Source: Croceivirga sp. (GTDB lineage Bacteria; Bacteroidota; Bacteroidia; Flavobacteriales; Flavobacteriaceae). Taken from it: a stretch of DNA of 64,000 bases. Made by a program: the position numbers and the translations under genes. The stretch is taken from NCBI GenBank assembly GCA_028284935.1, contig JANQQQ010000004.1, positions 124,001 through 188,000 of the forward strand, written 5' to 3'. Of the stretch, positions 16,565-26,076 are shown piece by piece. Below the pieces are notes generated by a model. It saw only the letters and a list, made by a program, of their open reading frames with translations. It was not told the DNA's origin and did not search any database. How positions within the stretch are numbered: position 1 is the first letter of the stretch; each line of letters starts with the position of its first letter.

Positions 16565-19114
16565 TTATTGATACATCCTAACGTAATCCACTTCCATAGT
16601 GGACTCAGTAAATGCTGGATCAATATCTCCTCCGAGACTTCCACCCATGGCCACATTAAGAATGAAGAAGAAGTCTTTATTGAATGGCAATGTACCATCA
16701 TTAGTGACCGAATGATAAACTACTCCATCAACGGCGAACTTGATGTTGGTTTCCGTCCATTCCATTTCATAGACATGGAATTCATCGGAAGCTCCCTCAA
16801 CTATTGTTGTACCTGTTCGCGAATTGCCTCCAAAATTGTTTGGATCGTGTGTGGATGCCAAGACTACATCTTGATTGTTACCAACATGTTCCATAATATC
16901 CATTTCTCCAGCCGCTGGCCACGGATTTGTCAAGTAATCAGCACCCAACATCCAAATTGCAGGCCACGTTCCGCCGCCAGTGGGCAACTTAGCCCTGGTT
17001 TCTACCCTTCCATAGGTAAACTCTTGAAGGCCTTCAGATTTTATTCGAGCTGATGAATATGCTGCTGCTGCTGTTCCTGGATTTCCAAAGTCAAAGAAGA
17101 TAACAATCCTATCATAGTTAAAAGTTGCGGCGCCGCTAAAGTCGAAAGTCAATTCTTCCCAGGCTCCGGCTGTACTGGTCATAGCATCAACTTCCGCAAA
17201 GTTATTTGCATCATTGGAATCTTCAAGTTTTAAACGAACAACGGCATTGGCAATAGGAGACCACGTTTTTACCGAAATTGTAGGATTGTTGGGCACGTCG
17301 ATTGCCGGTGAAACATCAAAGAACGATGCTGCGAAAGTCTCTGACCCTTCTGATTTGGTGGTCCGCCCTACAGTTGCAGACGTATTTACACCACTCGCAT
17401 CAGGATTTGCAATGACATCCGAAGTTGCTCCCCCAAAATCTGTGAAAGCAGGGGCAGTCCCCTCAAAATCCTGAATAACCGATTGGCTTACACCACCAGC
17501 ATCCAACAATTGGAAATCATCAAAATAATACACGCCTTCTCCTGTAGGACTCTCAGCGCGGGCTGTAATCAAAAGATTTCCACTTGATACGATAACATTG
17601 GAAGCATCGTCTGTGTAAGACTGGATTTCTCCATTGCCCCAACCATTATCTCCAGTACCCAAATCATAGGTCCAATTGACTGGGTTGGGAGCACCATCCG
17701 TATCAAATTCATCTGCCCATATCAAATTGGTAAATACCGTTTCTAAAGGATCTCCAACTCCTTCGCCAAGGGTATCACTACCATCACCACCCTCTTGGAG
17801 CGATACGTTGTCTATATTGACCATTCCCACTTCCCCTCCGTTGTCAAAAAGGACTCGGCTATTTGCATCGCCAAAACCATTGGCATTCAGATTTAAGGTA
17901 AACGTTTGAACATCGGTGGTCAAATTAACAGGAACACTTGCGTTGGAAAAGTCGCCCCCACTAAGTCCGATACCGGCGACAATACTCCTTTCACGATCGG
18001 ACCAAGCATCAAATTCCAATATGTAGTTAGTGCCTGGAACTATATTTAGGCCTGTTTGGCTTAGGTTCACACTGAACACCTCACCTGCCATGTCTACCAT
18101 TACTGAATAATAGGTGTTGTCATCAACAGTTACTACAGGGGCTGGGTCTGAACTTACTCCAACGGTCCATGGGTCTGCACCGGCCTCGAAATCTCCGTTG
18201 ATTAGCTCTCCGCCGCCCATTCCGCCGTCTCCTCCGTCACCCACTACGACATCACTACCGTCACCTTTGACCATTTTATAATTCCAAAAAATTCCCGTAT
18301 CTGTTTCAATAACCACGGTCATGGTTTCACCATCTTCTGAAAATGTTACATCATAAGTAATTGAGTTAGGTAAGGCTACATTTGGTAACTCTCCGCCATT
18401 TACCGCTTTAGGTAACCCCAAGTACGCACCAGCTCCATTCAGGGTCAATGTACCCGCACTTGGATTGTAAGAGAACGTAGCATCTGCTGAACCGTCATGT
18501 GGGGCAACCGGAGCACCACAAGCATCTGCCATACCACTTTGCCAACCTTCAAGCCACGTCTCATCACCCAAGTCGTTGGTGAAAGAACCGTCGTCACCAA
18601 AAATATAGGTATCATTAAAGTAACACGCCCTTTGCATAAGGCCTGTACCGTCAATTGCAAAAAAGCTGATATCACCCGGTGCCGGGCCAACACCAAGGGA
18701 GCCCGCTTCATTGGCCATCACCCATGACCCAAACAGTACTTCGTTGGGATCAATGGTAACTTCCACCTCAACACTTATTGAAGAGCTGATATTACCGCCA
18801 CCCAAACTATAAGCCGTTACGGTGATATTATAAGTAGCTATCCCCTCCGTTGAATACTGATACGATGCTGTTTCCCCAGCTTCTACAACAACAACGTCCG
18901 CACCTTCTTCGAAATTAACAACAAAAATAGCCGCGTTGTCCGCGGTTGGGGTTACCTCAACCAGGCCGGAACCGTCCATGGCTACATTTGAGTCGATGGA
19001 AAGGTTTTCGGGAAAGACACCTTGAACCTGGGCATCATCGTCATCATTACAGGACAGGATTAACGCCGTGAAGCTCACTAGCAATACACTAAATAAGGTG
19101 ATTTTTTTTCTCAT
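16565..19114 (-). CDS. Multidomain GH16 laminarinase lipoprotein with a split catalytic domain
   Basis: The 849-aa protein has a lipobox ending LILSC (Cys22). Domains in order are a PKD-like domain (about 36-122), a lipocalin-like domain often paired with glucanases (about 126-283), a CBM4/9/22-like sandwich (LINGDFE to DNVSLQEG, 303-441) and a GH16 catalytic domain. GH16 begins at LIWADEFD (464) and runs to LLITARAES (522), is broken by about 160 residues resembling a carbohydrate-binding module (524-685), and resumes at YSSARIKSEG (686) to the end. The catalytic triad is intact in GEMDIMEHVG: E737, D739 and E742. It should be surface-anchored and attack the beta-1,3-glucan polymer first. 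The gene follows the regulator gene after 441 bases. Confidence 0.88.
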   Translation of the reverse strand: MRKKITLFSVLLVSFTALILSCNDDDDAQVQGVFPENLSIDSNVAMDGSGLVEVTPTADNAAIFVVNFEEGADVVVVEAGETASYQYSTEGIATYNITVTAYSLGGGNISSSISVEVEVTIDPNEVLFGSWVMANEAGSLGVGPAPGDISFFAIDGTGLMQRACYFNDTYIFGDDGSFTNDLGDETWLEGWQSGMADACGAPVAPHDGSADATFSYNPSAGTLTLNGAGAYLGLPKAVNGGELPNVALPNSITYDVTFSEDGETMTVVIETDTGIFWNYKMVKGDGSDVVVGDGGDGGMGGGELINGDFEAGADPWTVGVSSDPAPVVTVDDNTYYSVMVDMAGEVFSVNLSQTGLNIVPGTNYILEFDAWSDRERSIVAGIGLSGGDFSNASVPVNLTTDVQTFTLNLNANGFGDANSRVLFDNGGEVGMVNIDNVSLQEGGDGSDTLGEGVGDPLETVFTNLIWADEFDTDGAPNPVNWTYDLGTGDNGWGNGEIQSYTDDASNVIVSSGNLLITARAESPTGEGVYYFDDFQLLDAGGVSQSVIQDFEGTAPAFTDFGGATSDVIANPDASGVNTSATVGRTTKSEGSETFAASFFDVSPAIDVPNNPTISVKTWSPIANAVVRLKLEDSNDANNFAEVDAMTSTAGAWEELTFDFSGAATFNYDRIVIFFDFGNPGTAAAAYSSARIKSEGLQEFTYGRVETRAKLPTGGGTWPAIWMLGADYLTNPWPAAGEMDIMEHVGNNQDVVLASTHDPNNFGGNSRTGTTIVEGASDEFHVYEMEWTETNIKFAVDGVVYHSVTNDGTLPFNKDFFFILNVAMGGSLGGDIDPAFTESTMEVDYVRMYQ

Positions 19115-19555
19115 AACGATTTGTTTTCAAGTTAGAATAAAGCTGCATGCAATCTGTTTAACAAAAAGGACTCTTAAACGTCAAAAATTGTGATATCGTT
19201 AAACAAATCGCAAGAATACATATAATAATATTTCAAATTTTAAATTATTGCAAGGAAAAACTCAAGATTTCATAAAATCTTCTACTCTTCTATTCTAAAG
19301 AACCATCTTTTTGAATCTTAAATAGTTTTCCATGAAGCAAGCTATGAAGTATTCCAACCAAATTCACAAAATAGACCTCAACAAAAAATATACAAATTCC
19401 ATTTTTGCACAACTATTTTTATTAAAACCTCAAATTGCAACCGTAATTATTAGGGATTTGGTAATTGATTACTATGTACAAGAGTCCCATGTAAGAACGA
19501 AAAAAAAGTAGTTGTATAGGAAATGTTGTGGTAATTATAGTGGCTGATGTGGCCC
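19115..19555. promoter_or_regulatory. Probable control region of the GH16 gene
   Basis: These 441 AT-rich bases separate the regulator's stop from the GH16 start and hold no gene. An inverted repeat TGTTTAAC (19155-19162) / GTTAAACA (19198-19205), arms 35 bases apart, lies 41-91 bases before the GH16 start and could be an operator. I found no good TAnnTTTG box on the minus strand. Functional assignment is inference from position. Confidence 0.4.
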
Positions 19556-22354
19556 CTATAGGGAAATGATGTATTCAGTTAAGCTATTTTCATGGGGTAA
19601 ATTCATTTTTTTTCGCAAACGGTATCTCTTTACTTCAACACTCCTAACGGAAATGTTCAGTAAAGGGGCTATCTCTTTGGAAGAGAGGTTGAGTCTCAAA
19701 TAAGCGCAAAGTTTAAGGTCATTGGGTGTCATCCCAGGATGCAGTTCCTTGACCTTTTTCAAGAAGTCCTTATCGGCATTATTGAATGCTTCCTCGAAAA
19801 ATTTCCAATCATCCGTATTGTTTAGATTTCTGTCTATGGTGTGGATTACGGATTTCACTTCCGAATTATCTGCAACCTTATTGAGGTGCGATTTAATGGT
19901 ATTCAAAAATTCATTTTTCTTGATCATACTCATTGTTGCCACGGCGAGCTCCCTGTTTTTTGATTCAACCTCAGCCCGGAGTTTATCATTTCTAAGTTTT
20001 ATCAACTCTTTTTCCGCTTTCAGTTTCTTTCTTTTCTGCTTCTTCTTTTCCAGATGAAGTAGTCTTTCTTGCTTTCTTGTATAATAGGCGCGGTACATTC
20101 TGTGAATTCCAAAGAAAAGCGCACATGCTACAAGAACATACAGAAAAATGGCAGGAGCAGACCAATACCAGGGCCTTTTGACCCTAAAATCATAGCTTGC
20201 CAAGTTTGAGGTCATGGTATTGCCCACTTTTGCCTTAACCTCAAATTTATAGTTCCCAAATTTTAAATTATTGAAGGTTACCTCACTTTGCTTTGAAAAA
20301 GGACTCCATTCCTCAAATAGCCCCTCCAACCGATATTGATACCTTACTTCGTTGTACTTATTAAATTGTGGAACTGCAAATGAAAATGATACCGTATTAC
20401 TCTTATAGTCGAATTCAGGTATTGAAGTCAAATCTATTACCCTAGGTTCTTCCAAACCCCTTTGATTTACAACTTTGCCAATCTCAATGGAAAAGGAGGC
20501 CTCCTTTCGTTTGTTCAAATCCAATACAACAAAGCCGTTGGACATTCCAATAATATATTTATCATCCCCTATCGGTGTAAGATTTTCAAATCCTGAAACC
20601 CCCAGACTACCCTTAAAGAACGAAGGGATGGGGATGGTATTCAAGCCCAATGAGGTGCCAAATGCTCCGGGTTGCATATAGGAAAGACCACTTTGGGTAA
20701 AACACCATAATCGATTTGCTGGTTTGTCAGGTATGGAAATACTGGTAACTCCCCCTGCTTCTTCAAACAAAAGCTTGAGCAAAGTCGTATCCGGTGAAAA
20801 CGCAAAACTGTCCTTTTCCTTAAAAAATGCTCCTTCCAAAGAGGTATAGACTATCCGATCTTGGTACTTTGCAATGCTAGATCCATGTCCCATTATAGGC
20901 AAGGACCCTTCCTTTGCAATTGTGGAGTAATCCTCATCCAAGATTAAATGATAAAGGCCTTTATACTCATGGTTCACCAATACTTCCCTTTCTCCCAATA
21001 CCTCCAAAAACCGACTGGAAATGGGAAATCCTTCTATGGTATTTGAGAAAGACCAAGTCCCGTCTTGCTTTTTCAAGATTGAAATCCCATCGTAATTTCC
21101 TTGAATTAAAAGGAGTGGTTGTCCCTTTATTTCCTTTACCACCCAAGTGCCAGGTAAGGTCGATATTAATTGGGCTTTGCCATCATTGATTACAAAAGTG
21201 CCTTTATTGTGACCGCAAAATAGCGTTCCCTGAATCTCTGACAAACTCCAGACCTGTCCGTCTGTACCCGCAATAATCTTAAAATCGGATTCACCATGGG
21301 CTGAATTAACGAACAGCCCTTGATTTGTCCCTAAGTATAAACGATTTTTGAATAGTTTTGTCGCATACACCACGCCCAGTTTTCCGGAATTGTCCCTGAA
21401 TTCATTAAAGGGCGAATCCAAATTAATAACGCTCAAGCCATTGTCCAGACCCAACCACAAATTTTGGTCCCTGTCTTGAAAGGCATATAGTACGGTATTA
21501 TTATTCAAACCGTTTAATTGGTCGATTTTCCTTACTACCAATCCGTCCTTTCCAATATGAATTATACCGTGGGAGATTGTTCCTAAAATGAATGATCCAT
21601 CTGTCAATTGAATTGTACTATAAACGCTCAAATCCTGTACATCCAAGCTTCCAACATTCCATGGCACCACTCCTTCTTCACTTAGGGCAAGAAATTTGGC
21701 ATTATCCAAAATCATCAGAATTTGATTTTCAACCTTAAACATTCCCACAACATTGCGGTCGCTGATCAAACCATGATTGACTACGAGTTTCGGTTTACCA
21801 TGTTGAATTCTATAGACTCCTAAATTTTGATTTTGAAAGTACACCGTTTCATCTACCTTAAAAAGATGTGCCTTGGTAGATTTTGCTTCCAACACTTCAA
21901 AAGTGTGTGAAGCGATATTATAACTGTAAATTCGATCTAGCGATTGGAACAAAATCCAATCATCAAGGACAATAATATTCCAAAATTCCTCATCTTCAAT
22001 CATTTTGGCATCCATCTTGGTAGAAATGGATGAATACTCCAGAATGCCAAAATTGTTCTTTTTCCAATACCCAAACTCCATGTATTGGCCAGTGAAAATC
22101 AAAGAATCGTTTGCAGCAACAGATCTAAAAATTGATGCATTGGGGGACGCATACGTAGTCCATTCCATACCATTAAACTCCAATAGGTTATGGTTGTTGG
22201 CTACATAAATATGTCCATCAAACCCTTGCGTTATGGACCAGTTCTGATTTTCACCACCATAGTCTTTTGGTTGATAACTTTTTATGGGCGGTAGCGCCTG
22301 GGATTGCAGCAAGATTCCAGTAAAGAAAACACCTATATAGAGCCATTTAGCCAT
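19556..22354 (-). CDS. Propeller/YYY-domain transcriptional regulator with LuxR-type HTH
   Basis: The 932-aa protein has a signal peptide (1-20), then about 600 residues of two-component-regulator propeller repeats (such as ITQGFDGHIYVANNHNLLEF and FQDRDQNLWLGLDNGLSVI). A triple-tyrosine sandwich follows (YQYRLEGLFEEWSPF), then one membrane helix (about 740-760), a basic coiled coil and a C-terminal HTH with LSSKEIAPLLNISVRSVEVKRYRLRKKM. The sensor part is periplasmic and the DNA-binding part cytoplasmic, with no kinase or receiver. This type controls polysaccharide loci in Bacteroidota by sensing oligosaccharides. It lies first in the glucan cluster in the same direction, so it probably regulates GH16 and the genes after it. 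Confidence 0.88.
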   Translation of the reverse strand: MAKWLYIGVFFTGILLQSQALPPIKSYQPKDYGGENQNWSITQGFDGHIYVANNHNLLEFNGMEWTTYASPNASIFRSVAANDSLIFTGQYMEFGYWKKNNFGILEYSSISTKMDAKMIEDEEFWNIIVLDDWILFQSLDRIYSYNIASHTFEVLEAKSTKAHLFKVDETVYFQNQNLGVYRIQHGKPKLVVNHGLISDRNVVGMFKVENQILMILDNAKFLALSEEGVVPWNVGSLDVQDLSVYSTIQLTDGSFILGTISHGIIHIGKDGLVVRKIDQLNGLNNNTVLYAFQDRDQNLWLGLDNGLSVINLDSPFNEFRDNSGKLGVVYATKLFKNRLYLGTNQGLFVNSAHGESDFKIIAGTDGQVWSLSEIQGTLFCGHNKGTFVINDGKAQLISTLPGTWVVKEIKGQPLLLIQGNYDGISILKKQDGTWSFSNTIEGFPISSRFLEVLGEREVLVNHEYKGLYHLILDEDYSTIAKEGSLPIMGHGSSIAKYQDRIVYTSLEGAFFKEKDSFAFSPDTTLLKLLFEEAGGVTSISIPDKPANRLWCFTQSGLSYMQPGAFGTSLGLNTIPIPSFFKGSLGVSGFENLTPIGDDKYIIGMSNGFVVLDLNKRKEASFSIEIGKVVNQRGLEEPRVIDLTSIPEFDYKSNTVSFSFAVPQFNKYNEVRYQYRLEGLFEEWSPFSKQSEVTFNNLKFGNYKFEVKAKVGNTMTSNLASYDFRVKRPWYWSAPAIFLYVLVACALFFGIHRMYRAYYTRKQERLLHLEKKKQKRKKLKAEKELIKLRNDKLRAEVESKNRELAVATMSMIKKNEFLNTIKSHLNKVADNSEVKSVIHTIDRNLNNTDDWKFFEEAFNNADKDFLKKVKELHPGMTPNDLKLCAYLRLNLSSKEIAPLLNISVRSVEVKRYRLRKKMNLPHENSLTEYIISL

Positions 22355-22421
22355 AGATTAGCAACGACGATTTCTCTAAATATAGAAAAGTATTATTGAA
22401 GTTGGGTTTTGGAATACCCCT

Positions 22422-22709
22422 CTAGATGATTTCCGCACTTAAACCGGCTTGCAAAAGCCTTGAGCAACGTGGTTTTAAATCGTCATACTCTCCGGTCTTC
22501 ACGGTACATTTTCCGTTATAATGGACAATTAGTGAACATTGCTCTGCCTGCTCGGGTGTGTGGTCGCAGACATCAATAAGAGTGTTGATGACGTGGTCGA
22601 AGGTATTTACATCATCATTGAAAAGGACAATTTCGTTCTGTTTAACAACTTCCTCTTCCAGTAAAAGCTCTTCCGATATTTTTTCTTTTACTCCCATCTC
22701 AATTGACAT
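22422..22709 (-). CDS. clpS: ATP-dependent Clp protease adaptor ClpS
   Basis: The protein is 95 aa, the usual size. The ClpS core is visible: EIVLFNDDVNTFDHVINTL, holding the N-degron pocket residues, then CDHTPEQAEQCSLIVHYNGKC and a C-terminal LKPRCSRLLQAGLSAEI. ClpS docks on the ClpA/ClpC N-domain and delivers N-end-rule substrates. It follows prmA by 6 bases on the same strand, the common Bacteroidota order tpiA-prmA-clpS, so the three are probably one transcript. Confidence 0.95.
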   Translation of the reverse strand: MSIEMGVKEKISEELLLEEEVVKQNEIVLFNDDVNTFDHVINTLIDVCDHTPEQAEQCSLIVHYNGKCTVKTGEYDDLKPRCSRLLQAGLSAEII

Positions 22710-22715
22710 CTACCC

Positions 22716-23543
22716 CTAATGTACATATTTTGCCGCAACCCAATTGTTCTTTTCCGAATTTTTTTCAAATTGAAGATTATATGACGTACATTTTGTGGAA
22801 ATCATATCTAAATCCCTCAAATAGAACCCACTGAGCAATAAAATCCCATTTTCATTTAAGCAAGAGCTATAGGTTGGGATATCCTTTAGTAGTATATTAC
22901 GGTTGATATTGGCGATAATTATATCGTATTTTCTCTGCCCAAGAATTGAGGCGTTCCCCAACTCCACATTGATATGAGCACAATTGTTTTTCCCAATGTT
23001 CTCCATAGTGTTTTCCACGCACCATTCATCAATATCAATGGCGTCTATTTCATGGGCACCTCGCATCTCTGCTAAAATGGCCAACACACCTGTTCCACAG
23101 CCCATGTCCAACACTTTTTTTCCCTTCAAATCTTGCTCCAATACTAATTTAAGCATCATGTAAGTGGTTTCATGATGGCCCGTACCAAAACTCATTTTGG
23201 GTTCTATAACAATTTCAAAAGGGACATTCCTTTTTTCATGGAAAGGTGCCCTAACCCGACAGTCACTGCTAATCTCAATTGGTTCAAAATTTTTCTCCCA
23301 CTCGACATTCCAATTTTGTGGTTCAATCGCTTTTGAAGTCCAACTAATTTCAACATCAGGATTTTGAAAGATAAAAAGCTCATGTAAGGGATGGCCTGAC
23401 CATTGCTCGGAAAGAATGTAAGCCAAAAGACCATTTTCCGTTTCAACAAAACTATCAAAACCCAATTCCCCAAGCTCGGCAATCAATATTTCCCTGGCGG
23501 GCTTCAAAGGGGAAATGGAAAAGGTGAATTCTAAATAGGTCAA
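22716..23543 (-). CDS. prmA: Ribosomal protein L11 methyltransferase
   Basis: This 275-aa protein has an N-terminal substrate-recognition domain followed by a class I SAM-dependent methyltransferase. Visible motifs are FGTGHHETT (about residues 138-146), VLDMGCGTGVLAI (SAM-binding motif I) and IIANINRNIL (motif IV, N-I-N type). It methylates ribosomal protein L11 in the cytoplasm. The only suitable start is TTG at 23543, with no in-frame ATG close upstream. It lies between tpiA (43 bases upstream) and clpS (6 bases downstream) in one probable operon. Confidence 0.95.
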   Translation of the reverse strand: MTYLEFTFSISPLKPAREILIAELGELGFDSFVETENGLLAYILSEQWSGHPLHELFIFQNPDVEISWTSKAIEPQNWNVEWEKNFEPIEISSDCRVRAPFHEKRNVPFEIVIEPKMSFGTGHHETTYMMLKLVLEQDLKGKKVLDMGCGTGVLAILAEMRGAHEIDAIDIDEWCVENTMENIGKNNCAHINVELGNASILGQRKYDIIIANINRNILLKDIPTYSSCLNENGILLLSGFYLRDLDMISTKCTSYNLQFEKNSEKNNWVAAKYVH

Positions 23544-23586
23544 AATAAGGTTCCGTTAGATCCCTTTGTTCGTAATAAAGACAACA

Positions 23587-24336
23587 CTAAATGGCCTTTA
23601 TGATGGTTGTAAAATCATCACACTTCAACGAAGCTCCTCCAATAAGCCCGCCATCCACGTCGGGCTTTGAAAAAATTTCCTCTGCGTTCCCAGGTTTAAC
23701 ACTGCCCCCGTACAAAATGGTCACCCCTGCTGCTACTTCTTCATCGTAAGCTTCTTCAATGGTTTTTCTAATAAAGGCGTGCATCTCTTGGGCTTGCTCC
23801 GGTGTTGCCGTTTCCCCTGTTCCGATTGCCCAAACAGGTTCGTAGGCCAAAATGATGTTTTTCCATTGTTCCTTCTCCAAATGGAAAATGGCATTCTTTA
23901 ATTGGTTTTCAACCACTTCAAAATGACCTCCACTTTTTCGTTCCCCCAATTCTTCACCAAAACAAAATATAACTCGCATATTCTTAGCTAATGCGGCATC
24001 TACTTTTTGGGTCAAAAGGGCATCATCCTCACCAAAGTAGGCACGTCTTTCAGAATGACCCAAAATGACGGTTTCCACTCCAATATTCAGCAACATATCC
24101 GCAGAAATCTCTCCAGTGTAGGCACCACTCTCTGCAAAATGCATGTTCTGAGCCGCCACTTGGATCACGGAATTTTGCAAATGATTTACCGCCAAGGGTA
24201 AATTGACAAAGGTAGGAGCCACAATCACTTCAGCATTAGTATCGGGAAGCTTGGCCGAAAGCTCGGAAAGCAAGACTTCGGTTTCTTCCAAATTTTTGTT
24301 CATTTTCCAATTTCCAGCAACTATTTGGGTTCTCAT
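23587..24336 (-). CDS. tpiA: Triose-phosphate isomerase
   Basis: At 249 aa this is full length. It starts with the typical VAGNWKMNK (catalytic Lys), then has GHSERRAYFGE with the electrophilic His and VLAYEPVWAIGTG with the catalytic Glu. ILYGGSVKPGN and GGLIGGASL form the phosphate-binding end. It interconverts dihydroxyacetone phosphate and glyceraldehyde 3-phosphate in glycolysis. It stands between the DoxX fusion gene (36 bases upstream) and prmA on the same strand. Confidence 0.97.
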   Translation of the reverse strand: MRTQIVAGNWKMNKNLEETEVLLSELSAKLPDTNAEVIVAPTFVNLPLAVNHLQNSVIQVAAQNMHFAESGAYTGEISADMLLNIGVETVILGHSERRAYFGEDDALLTQKVDAALAKNMRVIFCFGEELGERKSGGHFEVVENQLKNAIFHLEKEQWKNIILAYEPVWAIGTGETATPEQAQEMHAFIRKTIEEAYDEEVAAGVTILYGGSVKPGNAEEIFSKPDVDGGLIGGASLKCDDFTTIIKAI

Positions 24337-24372
24337 GTTTTTGGTATTTATCTGTTTATACTATGTATTTGG

Positions 24373-26076
24373 TTATTCAGTTTTAGTGTATTGAAGTCCG
24401 GCCTTTAGCTCCTCGATTTCTTCGATACTGTAACTTTTAAATTCAAAATCATCTCCAAACATACGCTTTCCATTTTCCTCCACGGATAGTTCAAACCCTG
24501 CCTGTTTTCTAAAAATGTTGACAGAATCAGGATTTTTTAGAGGCCAAATGAACGCCACTTGTTCTGGTGTCCCCATAAAGTAAGCGGAACCTTGGGTACC
24601 ATAAATTTGAGGTTTGTTTTGATTCATCAAATGTCGATCTAACATCATGGCATATAACCGAAAGGGAAGTTCTTGCCTCTTGGAAGCCAACTCCATGGTG
24701 TCAATATACTTTTCAATTTTGTTGGAATGCTGAATGACGTACCAAACCGTTTTACCAGCCTCGGAGCCTACCATGCTTTCCCCGGGATATCCCCTCTCCT
24801 CAATGATTTTCTCCACATATTTCATATTGCTGCTATCAATCTCCAACTGCTTGCCCCAATTGCTAAAATCGCCAGTCGCCCTATATTTTTGATCCAAGAT
24901 CATTATGCTATCCAATTTCGCTTTAAGGTCGGCATCAAACTTCATGGCCCTTGGATTGTAAAACACCCCATTTTCCGGGTCTCTAAATTCCAATTCATTA
25001 AAATCGTTATGGTGCTTCTTTTGTAGAATAGTCCCCTTTTCCAAAACCAATATGGCGGGATTGGACCGTACAATGGTCTTTAGGGTGGTCATATCAGTAA
25101 AGTAAAAATCGAAATTCAAATCATGTTCTTGGATAATTGCTTGGCTTTCCCCACTGCCGGAAGCTGACATTCCAATGACCTTGTACCCCTTGCGCAGCGC
25201 TTCATCCGTATAGGTCTTAACTTTGGTAAAGGCGTCCCATTCACTTTTGGCCAGATCATAAGCAACGACCATAACCAATTTTGGTTCGCCCAACATGGAT
25301 TCTGTGAAATCCGATCCATCTTTTTCAATGGTAAAATCATGGATAGGGGGCTCATATCCTTCTTGTACCACTTTGGTTTCCACGCCTACAAATTCCCCTT
25401 CAACATCTGGATAGCCCCCATCCGTTACGTAAACCTTTTCTTCCCCATCTACATTGAATTTCCAAGCAAACTCTTGGATGGGCTTTGGGGCATCTTCGGG
25501 AACTGTCATCCCTTCAGTAATATTGGCCCCTATGCTATAGGGCCTAAAGTCTGCGGAGGGCAAATGGTTGAGTACTTGATAGCAAAATACCACGCAAAGT
25601 AGGGTTGCCAATCCAACAACCGCCCAATTCAACCTCTTGGAAAACAATGGTTTTATGAATTCCAGGCCCCATACTAAAATCAATATCAATACCAAAAGCA
25701 CCACATCTTTTGTAAAGGACTCCCATGGTGTAAGCTTAATGGCATCACCAAAGCAACCACAATCGGTAACTTTATTATAATAGGCAGAATAAAAGGTCAA
25801 AAACGTAAAGAAAATAATCATGGCCAAGAGGCTCCAAACCGTAAGCTTTGGCTTAAATCCCACCAAAAGCAGTACACCCAATAAGACCTCAATGATGACC
25901 ACAACTATGGAAAAAGCAAGGGCATACGGTTCAAAAAAGGGCAAATCCAATACTGCCGGACTAAAATATTCCTCCAGTTTAAAGGAGAAACCAACAGGGT
26001 CGTTCAGTTTTATAAGTCCGCTAATGATAAAGAGAACACCTACAAATATTCTTGAAAAGCCTACTAGATATTTCAT
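24373..26076 (-). CDS. DoxX-type membrane protein fused to thioredoxin-like and DUF6624-like domains
   Basis: I start at 26076 (MKYLVGFSRIFVG), giving 567 aa; seven residues upstream are not typical. The first 165 residues hold four or five membrane helices with SGLIKLNDPVG and TDCGCFGDAIKLTPWE, the pattern of DoxX/MauE proteins of the BT_3928 group. A thioredoxin-like domain follows (about 245-365, KLVMVVAYDLAKSEW to NPAILVLEKGTIL) without a CxxC. The last 185 residues (about 382-567) look like DUF6624: ERGYPG, VGSEAGKTVWYVIQHSN, MMLDRHL and PQIYGTQG. Usual BT_3928 proteins stop after the thioredoxin part, so this is an extended fusion. Context suggests an envelope redox role; the tail's function is unknown. 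Confidence 0.8.
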   Translation of the reverse strand: MKYLVGFSRIFVGVLFIISGLIKLNDPVGFSFKLEEYFSPAVLDLPFFEPYALAFSIVVVIIEVLLGVLLLVGFKPKLTVWSLLAMIIFFTFLTFYSAYYNKVTDCGCFGDAIKLTPWESFTKDVVLLVLILILVWGLEFIKPLFSKRLNWAVVGLATLLCVVFCYQVLNHLPSADFRPYSIGANITEGMTVPEDAPKPIQEFAWKFNVDGEEKVYVTDGGYPDVEGEFVGVETKVVQEGYEPPIHDFTIEKDGSDFTESMLGEPKLVMVVAYDLAKSEWDAFTKVKTYTDEALRKGYKVIGMSASGSGESQAIIQEHDLNFDFYFTDMTTLKTIVRSNPAILVLEKGTILQKKHHNDFNELEFRDPENGVFYNPRAMKFDADLKAKLDSIMILDQKYRATGDFSNWGKQLEIDSSNMKYVEKIIEERGYPGESMVGSEAGKTVWYVIQHSNKIEKYIDTMELASKRQELPFRLYAMMLDRHLMNQNKPQIYGTQGSAYFMGTPEQVAFIWPLKNPDSVNIFRKQAGFELSVEENGKRMFGDDFEFKSYSIEEIEELKAGLQYTKTE

